Below, piece by piece: positions 9,643-18,552 of a DNA stretch of 64,000 nucleotides (within the stretch, counting starts at the first letter, position 1; the number at the start of each line of letters is the position of its first letter). The notes below the pieces were generated by a model that saw nothing but the letters and a program-made list of their open reading frames with translations, searched no databases and was not told the DNA's origin. The DNA lies in assembly GCA_039679945.1 (NCBI GenBank), contig JBDKTY010000239.1, forward strand, positions 1 through 64,000. Direction: 5' to 3'. The translations under genes were made by a program, and so were the position numbers. Source of the stretch: SbD1 sp039679945. Lineage in GTDB: Bacteria > Desulfobacterota > Syntrophobacteria > Syntrophobacterales > Syntrophobacteraceae.

Positions 9643-9975
9643 ATGAAAGAGTACCTGTTGCGTATGTATGATTTTCTTGCCGCCCATGATTTCCCGACTC
9701 TGATGGAATCCATGAGGCAACTGGATTGGCGCGTGGTTTTGAAAAGCGGCTATACCTGGCTGATCGCTCTGCCCATTGTGGTATTCGTCCTCTGGACCAA
9801 GCGGTTCAAAATACTTATCGCCCTTGCCTCCATGGCCGGCTTTCTGCTGCTGCTTCAGTACACGCTCCCACCCACCGGGGAGAAAATTCCTCTCCACGAC
9901 CTTCTGACATTCCTCGGAGGCAGTGTGGCCCTGATAGGCCTTAATCTTTACCTGCTCTTTATCAAGGAATCATGA
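9643..9975 (+). CDS. Small membrane protein, unknown
   Basis: 110 aa, not recognised. Three hydrophobic stretches are visible: WLIALPIVVFVLW, ILIALASMAGFLLLLQY and LTFLGGSVALIGLNLYLLFI. The last ends four residues from the C-terminus, with the short tail KES. The start at 9643 is chosen because AAGGAAAG lies 6 to 8 bases upstream; an in-frame ATG at 9604 would overlap acyP. It shares the ligA-acyP transcript by spacing. No function is proposed. Confidence 0.75.
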   Translation: MKEYLLRMYDFLAAHDFPTLMESMRQLDWRVVLKSGYTWLIALPIVVFVLWTKRFKILIALASMAGFLLLLQYTLPPTGEKIPLHDLLTFLGGSVALIGLNLYLLFIKES

Positions 9976-9982
9976 TGGCAGG

Positions 9983-10012
9983 CGCGCCATTCCCCTCCGA
10001 GGGAGTGGCGCG
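9983..10012 (+). terminator. Hairpin after the ligA-acyP-membrane protein operon
   Basis: A 12-bp stem (9983-9994 with 10001-10012, one G-U pair) with a 6-base loop, starting 8 bases after the stop codon. It is followed by TCATATT rather than a long T-run, so termination strength is uncertain. Confidence 0.5.
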
Positions 10013-10079
10013 TCATATTCCGCAAGCGACAAAAAGCAATAGAGCTGAGTACGCCGGCTGCCCGACGGCAGGGGGACTG

Positions 10080-10388
10080 TTACTTGACTTTTGCGGGGGC
10101 CTCCACGGACTCCTTTCCGTTTACTCTCTCCTTGAGTTCTTTTCCTACCTTGAAGAACGGCAGTTTCTTGGATGAGACTTCGATGAGTTCGCCGGTTTTT
10201 GGATTTCTGCCCTTATACCCCTCATAATCCTTCACCTTGAAACTACCGAACCCGCGGATCTCGAGGCGGTCGGCGTTTATGAGGGCCTGCTCCATGCTCT
10301 GGAAAGTAATGTTGACTGCGGTCTCCGCAGCCTTCAGGGTAATCCCCTCAGCCTTAGCCAACGTCTCGATCAACTCGCTCTTTGTCAT
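10080..10388 (-). CDS. HU/IHF-family DNA-binding protein
   Basis: 102 aa. N-terminal MTKSELIETLAKAEG and the arm region RGFGSFKVKDYEGYKGRNPKTGE followed by KKLPFFKVGKELKERV are those of IHF-beta/HU-like proteins of deltaproteobacteria. The 12-residue tail after KERV is longer than usual. It follows serS by 22 bases on the same strand, so cotranscription is likely. It differs clearly from the HU at 6159-6431, so the two could form a heterodimer or have separate roles (inference). Confidence 0.92.
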   Translation of the reverse strand: MTKSELIETLAKAEGITLKAAETAVNITFQSMEQALINADRLEIRGFGSFKVKDYEGYKGRNPKTGELIEVSSKKLPFFKVGKELKERVNGKESVEAPAKVK

Positions 10389-10410
10389 AAGGACTCCTTG
10401 CGTATAAAAA

Positions 10411-11691
10411 TCAGTGAAGCTTTTCGATCTTTTGCATTTGCCTCATATATGGTCGAAGAACCTCAGGGATTACGACCGTTCCGTCTTCCTGCTGGTAGTT
10501 CTCCAATATCGCCAGCAGCGTCCGGCCAACGGCAAGTCCTGAACCGTTCAACGTGTGCACAAGGTCAGTGCGGCTTCGCCCCTTGCGGCGAAAACGGATG
10601 TTGGCGCGCCTTGCCTGAAAATCCTCAAAATTGCTGCAGGAAGAGATCTCCCTGTATGTCCCCTGCCCGGGAAGCCACACTTCAATATCGTAGGTTTTAG
10701 CGGAAGAAAACCCCATGTCTCCCGTGCAGAGCACGATCACGCGGTAGTGTATTCCAAGTTCGCGCAAAATGGTTTCGGCGTTATCCAAAAGACGTTCCAA
10801 TTCCATGTAGGAATCCTCGGGCCGGGTAAACTTGACCAGTTCCACCTTGTTAAACTGGTGCTGGCGAATGAGCCCGCGGGTATCCTTGCCATGGGAACCG
10901 GCCTCCGATCGAAAACACGGCGTAAAGGCCGTATAATACTTGGGCAGCTCAGCTTCCTCGAGGATTTCGTTATTGTGAATGTTCGTAACAGGGACCTCGG
11001 CGGTAGGCACAAGCCAATAGTCCCAGCCCTCTATTTTGAACAGGTCTTCCTTGAACTTCGGCAACTGCCCCGTGCCCATCATGCTTGCACTGTTCACCAT
11101 GAAGGGGGGAAGCACTTCCGTATAGCCGTGGCGGGAGGTATGGACGTCGAGCATAAACGTGATGAGCGCCCGTTCAAGGGCCGCCGCGGCGCCCCAATAG
11201 AGGGTGAAGCGCGCCCCCGTTATCTTTGCTCCCCGCTCGAAATCAAGGATCCCCAGATCTTCGCCTATCTCCCAGTGGGGCTTCGGCGTAAAACTGAAGG
11301 ATGGCTTCTCAAGACCGAATTTGACAACCTTATTGTCATTTTCATCGTGTCCCACGGGAACCGACTCGTGAGGCACATTCGGGATATTGAGTAAAAAGTC
11401 CCGAAACTGCTGCTCAACTTCACCCAACCGTTGATCGAGCCCCTTTATTTCCTGGGAAAGTCCCTTCATTTCCTCTATGAGACCCGATGCATCCTTCTTT
11501 TCCTTCTTCAGTTGGGCAATCGAATCAGAAGCGACATTGCGCCGATGTTTCTTATCCTCGACATCCACCAGAATGCGCCGCCTCAACTCGTCTATATCGA
11601 GAAGGGGCTGGAGGTCCAACTCAGAATTGCGGTTTTTAAGCATCTGGCGCACAAGTTCGATATTATCTCGAACAAATTTGACTTCCAGCAT
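10411..11691 (-). CDS. serS: Seryl-tRNA synthetase
   Basis: 426 aa, normal length. It charges tRNA-Ser (and tRNA-Sec) with serine, which matters here because the window encodes a selenoprotein. The N-terminal coiled-coil arm (about 30-110) is followed by the class II core with motif 2 (FRSEAGSHGKDTRGLIRQHQF, about 255-275) and motif 3 (GSGLAVGRTLLAILENYQ, near 385-402). A good sigma70 promoter lies 60-90 bases upstream. Confidence 0.97.
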   Translation of the reverse strand: MLEVKFVRDNIELVRQMLKNRNSELDLQPLLDIDELRRRILVDVEDKKHRRNVASDSIAQLKKEKKDASGLIEEMKGLSQEIKGLDQRLGEVEQQFRDFLLNIPNVPHESVPVGHDENDNKVVKFGLEKPSFSFTPKPHWEIGEDLGILDFERGAKITGARFTLYWGAAAALERALITFMLDVHTSRHGYTEVLPPFMVNSASMMGTGQLPKFKEDLFKIEGWDYWLVPTAEVPVTNIHNNEILEEAELPKYYTAFTPCFRSEAGSHGKDTRGLIRQHQFNKVELVKFTRPEDSYMELERLLDNAETILRELGIHYRVIVLCTGDMGFSSAKTYDIEVWLPGQGTYREISSCSNFEDFQARRANIRFRRKGRSRTDLVHTLNGSGLAVGRTLLAILENYQQEDGTVVIPEVLRPYMRQMQKIEKLH

Positions 11692-11750
11692 GGTCGGATT
11701 TCTCCAGTAAAACTTTTTCCCTATTCTTTACAGGCTCTTGGGTTGATGCT

Positions 11751-11779
11751 TCTTTATCCCTTATGTTGCGTTTTGTCAA
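11751..11779 (-). promoter_or_regulatory. Sigma70-type promoter for serS
   Basis: On the minus strand: -35 TTGACA (11774-11779, perfect), 17-base spacer, -10 TAAAGA (11751-11756). The predicted leader before the serS ATG at 11691 is about 50 bases. Confidence 0.6.
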
Positions 11780-11847
11780 TTCTTTTTGTTACTTCAATAA
11801 GTTGGCAGCTAGATAAAGAAGAATATCGGAATATCGATTGGAAACGA

Positions 11848-12627
11848 CTAGTCGAATTTTGAACTGACCACGTCCACGCTGTAGTTGCTGAGAGAATTTA
11901 TCTCGGGAAGACTGTGGAAAACAAGTACGAACGGCACTTTCCCGGCGGGCGGAATGCGTACGTTTTTCAGGTTCTTGCCCTCTCTGTTCATCATTCGCTC
12001 TTCGATATCCGTGATCTTGAGATTTGAGATCTCCTTGCGCGTCAGACTATTTCCGGAAGAGCACCGCCGGATCTGGGCCACCTTTTCGTTGGGTCCGTAG
12101 AGTTTACCTTCAATCAGGACAAAGCTGACAGGTTTGCTGGATTCATTGAGGACTTCCCCCTCTATGACAAGCACTTGTCCCGCCTGGACATTTTCGAGAT
12201 AAAAGGCCTGCAGCGAATCCATAATAGTCACTGTCGGAGTGGTCGGCTCCTTGACAGGTGGGGTCGTCGCCTTCGTCGTGGTTGCGCCGGTGAAAATAGA
12301 ACTGCCCATGCTGTAATAGATGCCGGCGCCGATAATGAGCAACAGCGGCACGACGAACAGGAGAGCCCTCCATGAAGTTGAACGTTTCTTCGGGGAAACG
12401 GGAGGAGGAAGCGCCGCGCTCTCCTCCTGCTGGAATGTTTCAGGAATAAAGCTCTCCTCGCCTTCCTCCACATCGATGTAAATGAGTGCATCTTCATCCG
12501 GTTGGTCCACCAGGAACACGTGCTTGCACTTTGTGCACCGGACCTTGTTTTTAGGCTTGATAAGCCGTGCGGAATCGAGATGGTATTGTGACCCGCAGGA
12601 TTCGCAGGTAATTACAATAAGGGGCAT
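11848..12627 (-). CDS. MJ0042 zinc-ribbon, DUF3426-type membrane protein
   Basis: 259 aa. The N-terminal zinc ribbon has CESC (near 9-12) and CTKC (near 31-34), the MJ0042-type pattern. An acidic linker leads to one membrane helix (ALLFVVPLLLIIGAGIYYSM, about 90-109), then a Thr/Pro-rich stretch and a periplasmic DUF3426-like beta domain (about 135-259) with the phrase EGEVLNESSKPV. The family is common in proteobacteria and its role is unknown. It lies between hpt and serS on the same strand but has its own upstream gap of 74 bases to hpt. Confidence 0.8.
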   Translation of the reverse strand: MPLIVITCESCGSQYHLDSARLIKPKNKVRCTKCKHVFLVDQPDEDALIYIDVEEGEESFIPETFQQEESAALPPPVSPKKRSTSWRALLFVVPLLLIIGAGIYYSMGSSIFTGATTTKATTPPVKEPTTPTVTIMDSLQAFYLENVQAGQVLVIEGEVLNESSKPVSFVLIEGKLYGPNEKVAQIRRCSSGNSLTRKEISNLKITDIEERMMNREGKNLKNVRIPPAGKVPFVLVFHSLPEINSLSNYSVDVVSSKFD

Positions 12628-12701
12628 AAATTCCTCTCCCTCCCAATTAACACCAGGGCCGTAACCACAATTTCAAAATTGGCAATCCATGGCCATGGCT
12701 T

Positions 12702-13238
12702 TCAGGCATTTTCGAACACGACTTCATAAATTGCCGGAAGATTGCGATGTTTTTCGGAAAAGTCGAGACCGTAGCCCACAATGAACCCAGTGTCAATTGC
12801 CATCCCGACATAGTCCAGGGGGACCTCCACCTGACGCCGTTCGTGTTTGTCAATCAAGGCGCAGATGCGCACCGACTCGGGTTTCCGGGCCCAGAGATAA
12901 TCGAGGTACCATTTGAGCGTTGTGCCGGTATCGACGATATCCTCGACTACGATGATGTGGCGCCCCTCCACGGGCAGCTCTATGTCCTTGGTAATCTTGA
13001 CAGTCCCGCAGGTAGAGGTATCATCCCCATAGCTGGCGAGTCGAACGAAGTCCAGCGTGAGAGGCAGGGTCAGGCGTCTTGCCAGGTCAGCCATGAAAAT
13101 GAAAGCCCCCTTCAGGATGCCTACCATCACTACGCTCTTACCTTCGTAATCCCTGTTGATCCGCGCGGCCAGTTCATCGAGGCACTGATTGAGCTGCTCG
13201 GTCGAGATGAGTTCAACAAGTTGATACTGTCTCATCAA
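12702..13238 (-). CDS. hpt: Hypoxanthine phosphoribosyltransferase
   Basis: 178 aa. It salvages hypoxanthine or guanine with PRPP to IMP or GMP. The PRPP loop VVEDIVDTGTTL (near 98-109) is intact, and the GILKGAFIF segment (near 43-51) and the C-terminal VGYGLDFSEKHRNLP match the family. GGGAGGC precedes the ATG. The upstream space (13239-13511) is divergent with the NifU-type gene and is AT-richer, so it probably holds promoters for both, but I could not fix one. Confidence 0.95.
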   Translation of the reverse strand: MMRQYQLVELISTEQLNQCLDELAARINRDYEGKSVVMVGILKGAFIFMADLARRLTLPLTLDFVRLASYGDDTSTCGTVKITKDIELPVEGRHIIVVEDIVDTGTTLKWYLDYLWARKPESVRICALIDKHERRQVEVPLDYVGMAIDTGFIVGYGLDFSEKHRNLPAIYEVVFENA

Positions 13239-13511
13239 GCCTCCCTATGATTTCCGCCAATGGCAAAATTTGATAAGTGCAGTATTTTACTGAAAGTAAT
13301 GCTAAAGTTCAATTCGATTCCCCCTGACACGGTCCTATTTACCTGGAAGAGTCTGAAGCAAAAGCAAAATTGACGCCGAATTTTCCTTTTTCTTTTCCGC
13401 CCGTATGATATTTTGGGGCGTCCGTTCGCGCGGAACTGAAGAAAATCAGGTTCGGCGGCTGAAACTGCCTCCGGCCTGCACGGCAATCATTCCATCCAGG
13501 AGGAAAGTAAG

Positions 13512-13730
13512 ATGCGGGAAAAAGTTGAAGCAGCCTTGGCCAAGATCAGACCGATGTTGGAACGTGACGGTGGAAGCGTTGTTCTGATAGATGTTGAAGG
13601 CACGATAGTGAAAGTCCGGCTCACCGGTGCATGCAGCGGCTGCCCCATGAGCCAGATGACCTTGAAATCCGGAATCGAGCGGATCATAAAACAGGAAGTT
13701 CCCGAAGTAACCGAGGTAGTGGCAGTTTAA
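13512..13730 (+). CDS. NifU-like iron-sulfur cluster scaffold (NifU C-terminal domain)
   Basis: 72 aa, a stand-alone NifU C-terminal domain. RPMLERDGGSV opens the domain and the cluster-binding CSGCPMS (near 41-47) carries the CxxC. Such proteins hold and transfer Fe-S clusters to apoproteins. GGAGGAAAG precedes the ATG by 8 bases. The gene stands alone between divergent hpt and convergent rlmH. Bases 13731-13983 hold no gene that I can see. Confidence 0.93.
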   Translation: MREKVEAALAKIRPMLERDGGSVVLIDVEGTIVKVRLTGACSGCPMSQMTLKSGIERIIKQEVPEVTEVVAV

Positions 13731-13983
13731 CCCTGCTGTGACCCGTGATAGCGATCCGGGTGGATTCCCCTCGAATTGTAATCACTCCGACATAATCATG
13801 CAGTACCACAAATAATTGAAATCGGCGCCCCGGAGCGGGTTGAAATTAAAGCGGCACTCGCGAAGCAACTCCCCGGGGCAGCCCGTTTCAGGGTCATGGC
13901 GCGGCTAACCTCCCATGACGATGATCGGCACGAACACCAGCCCCTTGATCCTTCTCCGCCCGGCTGGTCGCCCGCCTCCCCGG

Positions 13984-14454
13984 CTATTTGTGATAAGGCT
14001 CCCCCCTCATGATGGTAAAAGCGCGATAGGTTTGCTCAACCAATACCAGTCGCGCGAGATCATGGGCAAAAGTCATTCTCGATAACGAGAGCACCGTATC
14101 CGCATTCTTCCGAAGCTCCTCCGAAACGCCCACCGGTCCCCCCACCGCCATCCACAGGTCCGAAACGCCCGAATCCATCACTTTTTGCAGGAATCGCGCA
14201 AGGCCCGGCGAGTCCAGTTCCTTTCCCGTCTGATCCAGGACAACCAGGTGCCCACCTCGGTCCACCAGCTTTGCTATCCGCTCGCCTTCACGTTCCCGCA
14301 CAACATGTTCGGCCGAACCCGGAATAATCTTCTCCCCCTTGACATAATGCACCCGCACGGCGCAATAGTGCCCCAACCGTTCCACATAGCGGCCTATGGC
14401 GGATTCGAGATCCGCAAACCCGGTCTTGCCGACGAACACAAGATGAATTCGCAT
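13984..14454 (-). CDS. rlmH: 23S rRNA (pseudouridine-1915-N3) methyltransferase RlmH
   Basis: 156 aa, SPOUT fold. It methylates pseudouridine 1915 in helix 69 of 23S rRNA. The SAM knot is seen in LDQTGKELDSPGLARFLQ, AVGGPVGVSEELR and the C-terminal LSRMTFAHDLARLVLVEQTYRA and GEPYHK. Last gene of the xseA-xseB-ispA-dxs-tlyA-rlmH run, 15 bases after tlyA. Confidence 0.95.
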   Translation of the reverse strand: MRIHLVFVGKTGFADLESAIGRYVERLGHYCAVRVHYVKGEKIIPGSAEHVVREREGERIAKLVDRGGHLVVLDQTGKELDSPGLARFLQKVMDSGVSDLWMAVGGPVGVSEELRKNADTVLSLSRMTFAHDLARLVLVEQTYRAFTIMRGEPYHK

Positions 14455-14469
14455 TACATGACTGTCTCT

Positions 14470-15222
14470 TCAGGGGACAGGATGGTATATGGCCGTCATC
14501 AGGAATTCACGATTTCCCTTTGGCCCGAGAATCGGAGAAGGAGTCGTTCCAATAGGCGTAAAGCCCAGGTTGACGATGAATTCCCGCAGGGAATCGCACA
14601 CCTGTTCGTGTATTACGGGGTCTCGTATCACCCCGGAGCCCTTGGCCGCCAGTTCGCGTCCGACCTCGAACTGCGGTTTGATGAGCGCGATAAGCACCGC
14701 CTCGGGTTCCAGAAATTTCAGCATGGCCGGGATTACCAGCTTGAGCGAGATGAAAGAGGTGTCGATCGTCGCTATGTCAACAGGTTCGGAAATGCTTTCA
14801 GCGGGAAGGTAGCGGATGTTTTGCCTCTCGATGACTACGACTCTGGGATCGTTTCTCAGTTTGAGGGCGAGTTGCCCGTACCCCACATCCACCGCGAACA
14901 CGCGTCGGGCGCCGAAGGAAAGCAGGCAATCCGTAAATCCCCCCGTGGATGCTCCTATATCAAGGGCCGTACGTCCGGAAACATCTATGGAGAAGGTTCG
15001 GATTGCATGTTCAAGCTTAACCCCTCCCCTGCTGACGTACGGAATGGCCTCTTCCGTCAGACGGATCTCCACTTCTTCAGTGACCTTCTGGCCGGCTTTG
15101 GTACAAAGCCGGCCGTTGACCGTCACTTTTGCCGCGAGAATCAGGGCTTGCGCGCGTTCGCGTGTTGGAGCGAACCCCTTATCTACCAACAGTTTGTCTA
15201 ATCGCGTGAAGGATTTTGCCAT
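14470..15222 (-). CDS. tlyA: TlyA-family rRNA ribose methyltransferase
   Basis: 250 aa. An S4 RNA-binding domain (RLDKLLVDKGFAPTRERAQALI, 7-28) is followed by an FtsJ-like methyltransferase with SAM loop DIGASTGGFTDCLL (near 88-101). In Mycobacterium TlyA makes 2'-O-methylcytidine in 16S and 23S rRNA; the older hemolysin name is probably not its main role. The 5' end overlaps the 3' end of dxs by 44 bases, pointing to coupled translation. Confidence 0.92.
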   Translation of the reverse strand: MAKSFTRLDKLLVDKGFAPTRERAQALILAAKVTVNGRLCTKAGQKVTEEVEIRLTEEAIPYVSRGGVKLEHAIRTFSIDVSGRTALDIGASTGGFTDCLLSFGARRVFAVDVGYGQLALKLRNDPRVVVIERQNIRYLPAESISEPVDIATIDTSFISLKLVIPAMLKFLEPEAVLIALIKPQFEVGRELAAKGSGVIRDPVIHEQVCDSLREFIVNLGFTPIGTTPSPILGPKGNREFLMTAIYHPVP

Positions 15223-17122
15223 GGCGGGACCCTACCATCCGGTATACGGCGCTTTCTATAGCTTCGGCATCGATCCCGTAGAGACTTCGGAGAGTACTCT
15301 GACTCCCATGTGGGATGAAGGTGTCGGGCATTCCCAGGCGAGTGAAGGCCTTTGGATAAAACGATTCTTCCTGAAGCATTTCGAGAACAGCGCTCCCGAA
15401 ACCACCCTGGAGCTGATTCTCCTCTATCGTGATCACGTTGCGCACTTTTCTGGCCCATGAAAGGATAAGCTCGCCATCCAGAGGCTTGATGAAGCGCGCA
15501 TTGATGACAGCCGCTTCTACCCCATCTTCGTGCAGTCTTTCCGCCGCGTCCAGCGCACTCTGCACGGTCGACCCGACCGCGACCAGAAGCACGTCCTTGC
15601 CTTCCCGCAGCAGCTCGCCTTTTCCAATCGGGAGCGTATGGAGTTCATCGTCCAGCGCGACCCCGATGCCGCTTCCCCTGGGGTAGCGCACGGCCGCCGG
15701 GCCATTATGTTCGACCGCGGTCTTCAGCATATGCTGCAGTTCATTCTCGTCCTTGGGCGCCATAAGGACCATGTTGGGAATACATCGCAGAAATGACATA
15801 TCAAAAAGCCCGTGATGCGTCGGGCCGTCCTCGCCAACAATGCCGCCACGATCGAGCGCGAAAGTCACCGGAAGATTCTGCAGGCAGACGTCGTGCAGGA
15901 CCTGATCGAAGGCGCGCTGCAGAAACGTTGAGTACACCGCCACCACGGGTTTGAAGCCTTCAGCCGCCAATCCGGCCGCGAATGTCACCGCGTGCTGCTC
16001 CGCTATGCCGACATCGAAGAAACGATCGGGATACTTCTCGGCAAAACAATCCAATCCCGTCCCCTGGAGCATGGCGGCGGTAATTCCGATCACCTTGGGG
16101 TCGGCATCGGCGAGCTTTTTCATGGCCAGGCCAAATACTTTCGTATAGGAGAGATTTCCTCCCGTGCTGATGCTTTTCCCGGTTTCAATATCGAACGCCC
16201 CCACACCATGGAAACTGGTCGGGTCCTTTTCGGCCGGTTCATAGCCCTTGCCTTTCCGCGTGATCACATGGATCAGTACGGGGCCGTCCACGCCGCGAGC
16301 GGTTTGGAATGCGTCTATCAGCTTGTCGATGCGATGTCCGTTAATGGGACCGATATAATGGATTTCAAGTGCCTGGAAGAGCATGCCCGGAGTAAAGAAA
16401 CTGATGAGCGAATCGATGCTTCGACGCAGCATCTGAAGCACGCTGCTGCCAAGCCCAGGCAATGATTTCAGGAAATTTTCCATCTCCCGCTTAAGATACA
16501 TGAGCGTCTTTCCCGAAAGCTTCCTGCTGAGGTATGAGGAAAGAGCGCCGACGTTCGGAGAAATGGACATTTCGTTGTCGTTCAGGACGATGATGAGGTT
16601 TTTCGCGAGATCGCCCGCATGGTTCATGGCTTCGAAAGCCATGCCGCCGGTCATGCTTCCATCCCCGATCACGGCAATCGCCCTCGCGGAACTGTCTTTC
16701 AGATGCTGGGCCACCGTCATGCCGAGCGCGGCGGAAATGGATGTGCCGGAGTGGCCTGTATCAAAGGCGTCGCATCGGCTTTCCCCACGTTTCGGAAAAC
16801 CGCTGATCCCGCCAAACTGCCTAAGGGTATGAAATTGTGCCTGACGGCCGGTCAGGAGCTTATGCGTATAAGCCTGATGCCCGACGTCCCAGATTATCCG
16901 GTCGTAAGTCGCATCAAAGACATGGTGGAGCGCGATGGTGAGTTCGACTACTCCCAGGTTTGGCGCGAGGTGCCCCCCAGTTTGGGACACTGTCGATATG
17001 ATTGTTTCCCGGATTTCCTGGGCCAGTTGCTGGAGCTGATCGTAAGTCAGGGTTCTTATCTGGGAAGGCGTTTCTATCTGGGAGAGCAGGCTCTTTTCGG
17101 CCGTTTTCTTTTTCAATTTCAA
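15179..17122 (-). CDS. dxs: 1-deoxy-D-xylulose-5-phosphate synthase
   Basis: 647 aa. It condenses pyruvate and glyceraldehyde 3-phosphate with thiamine diphosphate, the first step of the MEP isoprenoid route. The substrate His region GHQAYTHKLLTGR, the TPP motif GDGSMTGGMAFEAMN and the transketolase C-terminal domains are intact. The first about 15 Lys-rich residues may not be part of the mature start; an internal start is possible. It follows ispA, the next isoprenoid enzyme, by 85 bases. Confidence 0.96.
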   Translation of the reverse strand: MKLKKKTAEKSLLSQIETPSQIRTLTYDQLQQLAQEIRETIISTVSQTGGHLAPNLGVVELTIALHHVFDATYDRIIWDVGHQAYTHKLLTGRQAQFHTLRQFGGISGFPKRGESRCDAFDTGHSGTSISAALGMTVAQHLKDSSARAIAVIGDGSMTGGMAFEAMNHAGDLAKNLIIVLNDNEMSISPNVGALSSYLSRKLSGKTLMYLKREMENFLKSLPGLGSSVLQMLRRSIDSLISFFTPGMLFQALEIHYIGPINGHRIDKLIDAFQTARGVDGPVLIHVITRKGKGYEPAEKDPTSFHGVGAFDIETGKSISTGGNLSYTKVFGLAMKKLADADPKVIGITAAMLQGTGLDCFAEKYPDRFFDVGIAEQHAVTFAAGLAAEGFKPVVAVYSTFLQRAFDQVLHDVCLQNLPVTFALDRGGIVGEDGPTHHGLFDMSFLRCIPNMVLMAPKDENELQHMLKTAVEHNGPAAVRYPRGSGIGVALDDELHTLPIGKGELLREGKDVLLVAVGSTVQSALDAAERLHEDGVEAAVINARFIKPLDGELILSWARKVRNVITIEENQLQGGFGSAVLEMLQEESFYPKAFTRLGMPDTFIPHGSQSTLRSLYGIDAEAIESAVYRMVGSRHGKILHAIRQTVGR

Positions 17123-17207
17123 GCCCTTTCATCTTTCCTGAATTTGCCTTCCGCCCGCTGAAAGTTATTGAAAATAAACGAGCCCAGGCCGATATAATTC
17201 TGGTAAC

Positions 17208-18104
17208 TCATGCCTTCCGCACGAGCAGATAGCGTGCAATCGCACGTAGAGGCTCCGCGGATTTGCCGAATGAATCCAGTGCGGAAAGGGATCGGTCCAC
17301 ATGTTCGCGAGCGGCCTCCCTGGATTGCACCAATCCAAGCAGCGCCGGATACGTCATCTTATTCCTGGCGGCGTCCGAACCAGGCGTCTTTCCCATCACG
17401 GCGGCATCGCCTTCCACATCCAGCAGATCATCGGTGATCTGAAAAGCAAGCCCCAGATGATGGCCAAAATCTCTCATGGCCCTGATCTGGAGTTCGTCAC
17501 CGCCCCCGAGCACCGCGCCGATTTCCAGCGATGCCGAAAGCAGCGCTCCTGTCTTGTGGATATGCATGTATTCCACGGTTGCAAGATCGACCTTTCGGTT
17601 CTCGCATTCGAGGTCGATGACCTGCCCCCCTATCATTCCGCGATAACCGGAGGCCTTTACGGCGATACGAACGACTTTGAGCGTTTTCTCGGCGGTAACC
17701 CCCGCATCGCCACAGGCCGCGAGGAATTCAAAGGCTTCAGTGAGAAGAGCGTCCCCCGCCAGTACGGCAATGGCTTCACCGAATACCTTGTGGTTGGTGG
17801 GAACGCCACGCCTGAAATCGTCATTGTCCATCGCGGGCAGGTCGTCGTGTATGAGTGAATAGGTATGAATCATTTCAAGAGCGCATGCGGCCGGCATCAC
17901 CGGTTCCAGAGAACCGCCCGCGACATCCGCGGCGGCAAGGCACAATATAGGTCGCAGGCGCTTTCCCCCGGCGAACAGACTGTAACGCGCCGCTTCGATG
18001 ACTTGTTTCTGAAGACCCGCGGCGACCGGGAAAATCTTTTCCAGAGCCGAGTCTATCAACTGCTTTCGCTCAGCAAGATAAGGTTTCAGATCAAATTCTG
18101 GCAT
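17208..18104 (-). CDS. ispA: Polyprenyl (farnesyl/geranyl) diphosphate synthase
   Basis: 298 aa from 18104, the usual IspA length; the longer in-frame start at 18158 adds 18 residues unlike the family. It elongates dimethylallyl diphosphate with isopentenyl diphosphate. The two aspartate-rich Mg sites are HDDLPAMDNDD (near 85) and QITDDLLDVEGD (near 220). The xseB-ispA-dxs order is a familiar one. Bases 18105-18294 between xseB and ispA hold no gene. Confidence 0.94.
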   Translation of the reverse strand: MPEFDLKPYLAERKQLIDSALEKIFPVAAGLQKQVIEAARYSLFAGGKRLRPILCLAAADVAGGSLEPVMPAACALEMIHTYSLIHDDLPAMDNDDFRRGVPTNHKVFGEAIAVLAGDALLTEAFEFLAACGDAGVTAEKTLKVVRIAVKASGYRGMIGGQVIDLECENRKVDLATVEYMHIHKTGALLSASLEIGAVLGGGDELQIRAMRDFGHHLGLAFQITDDLLDVEGDAAVMGKTPGSDAARNKMTYPALLGLVQSREAAREHVDRSLSALDSFGKSAEPLRAIARYLLVRKA

Positions 18105-18294
18105 GATTGGCCGGTCCGTTTCATATGCAAAGATCACCCCTTGATTGGAGTGATCCAAATCGCCAGCTCAACAACAGCGAGTCTTTTGTTATGCGTCAAT
18201 ACAGCCCCAGCAGAGTCCCCGGTAAATACCGGTCAAGCATATATAGTACCATGCACAGTCACTGTATTCCACTGCAAATGAACCCCCCATGTAA

Positions 18295-18552
18295 TTACTC
18301 CCGCTCGCCCCGCCCCGCCGGGGAAGCATCAAAAGGCGCCGCGGTCCAGCCGCCCTGCTGGTCTTTCATAAGCACCTGGACCCTGTTTTCGGCCTCCTCC
18401 AGCTTCTTGTGGCAGAATTGGGCCAGCCGCATCCCATCCGAGAAACTCTCCATCGCTTCTTCGAGCGGCAAATCGCCCTTCTCCAACTTATCGACAATTT
18501 CCTGGAGTCTCTGTAGTGCCTCTTCAAACTGGTCACTTCTTTTCTTCGCCAC
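18295..18552 (-). CDS. xseB: Exonuclease VII small subunit
   Basis: 85 aa from a GTG at 18552, the usual size; the core FEEALQRLQEIVDKLEKGDLPLEEAM is diagnostic. The purine-rich GGAAAGGG a few bases upstream supports GTG; longer in-frame ATG starts at 18576 or 18639 would overlap xseA more and give an atypical N-terminus. It binds XseA in several copies to make the single-strand-specific nuclease. The C-terminus (after EEAENRVQVLM) is longer and Gly/Arg-rich. Confidence 0.9.
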   Translation of the reverse strand: MAKKRSDQFEEALQRLQEIVDKLEKGDLPLEEAMESFSDGMRLAQFCHKKLEEAENRVQVLMKDQQGGWTAAPFDASPAGRGERE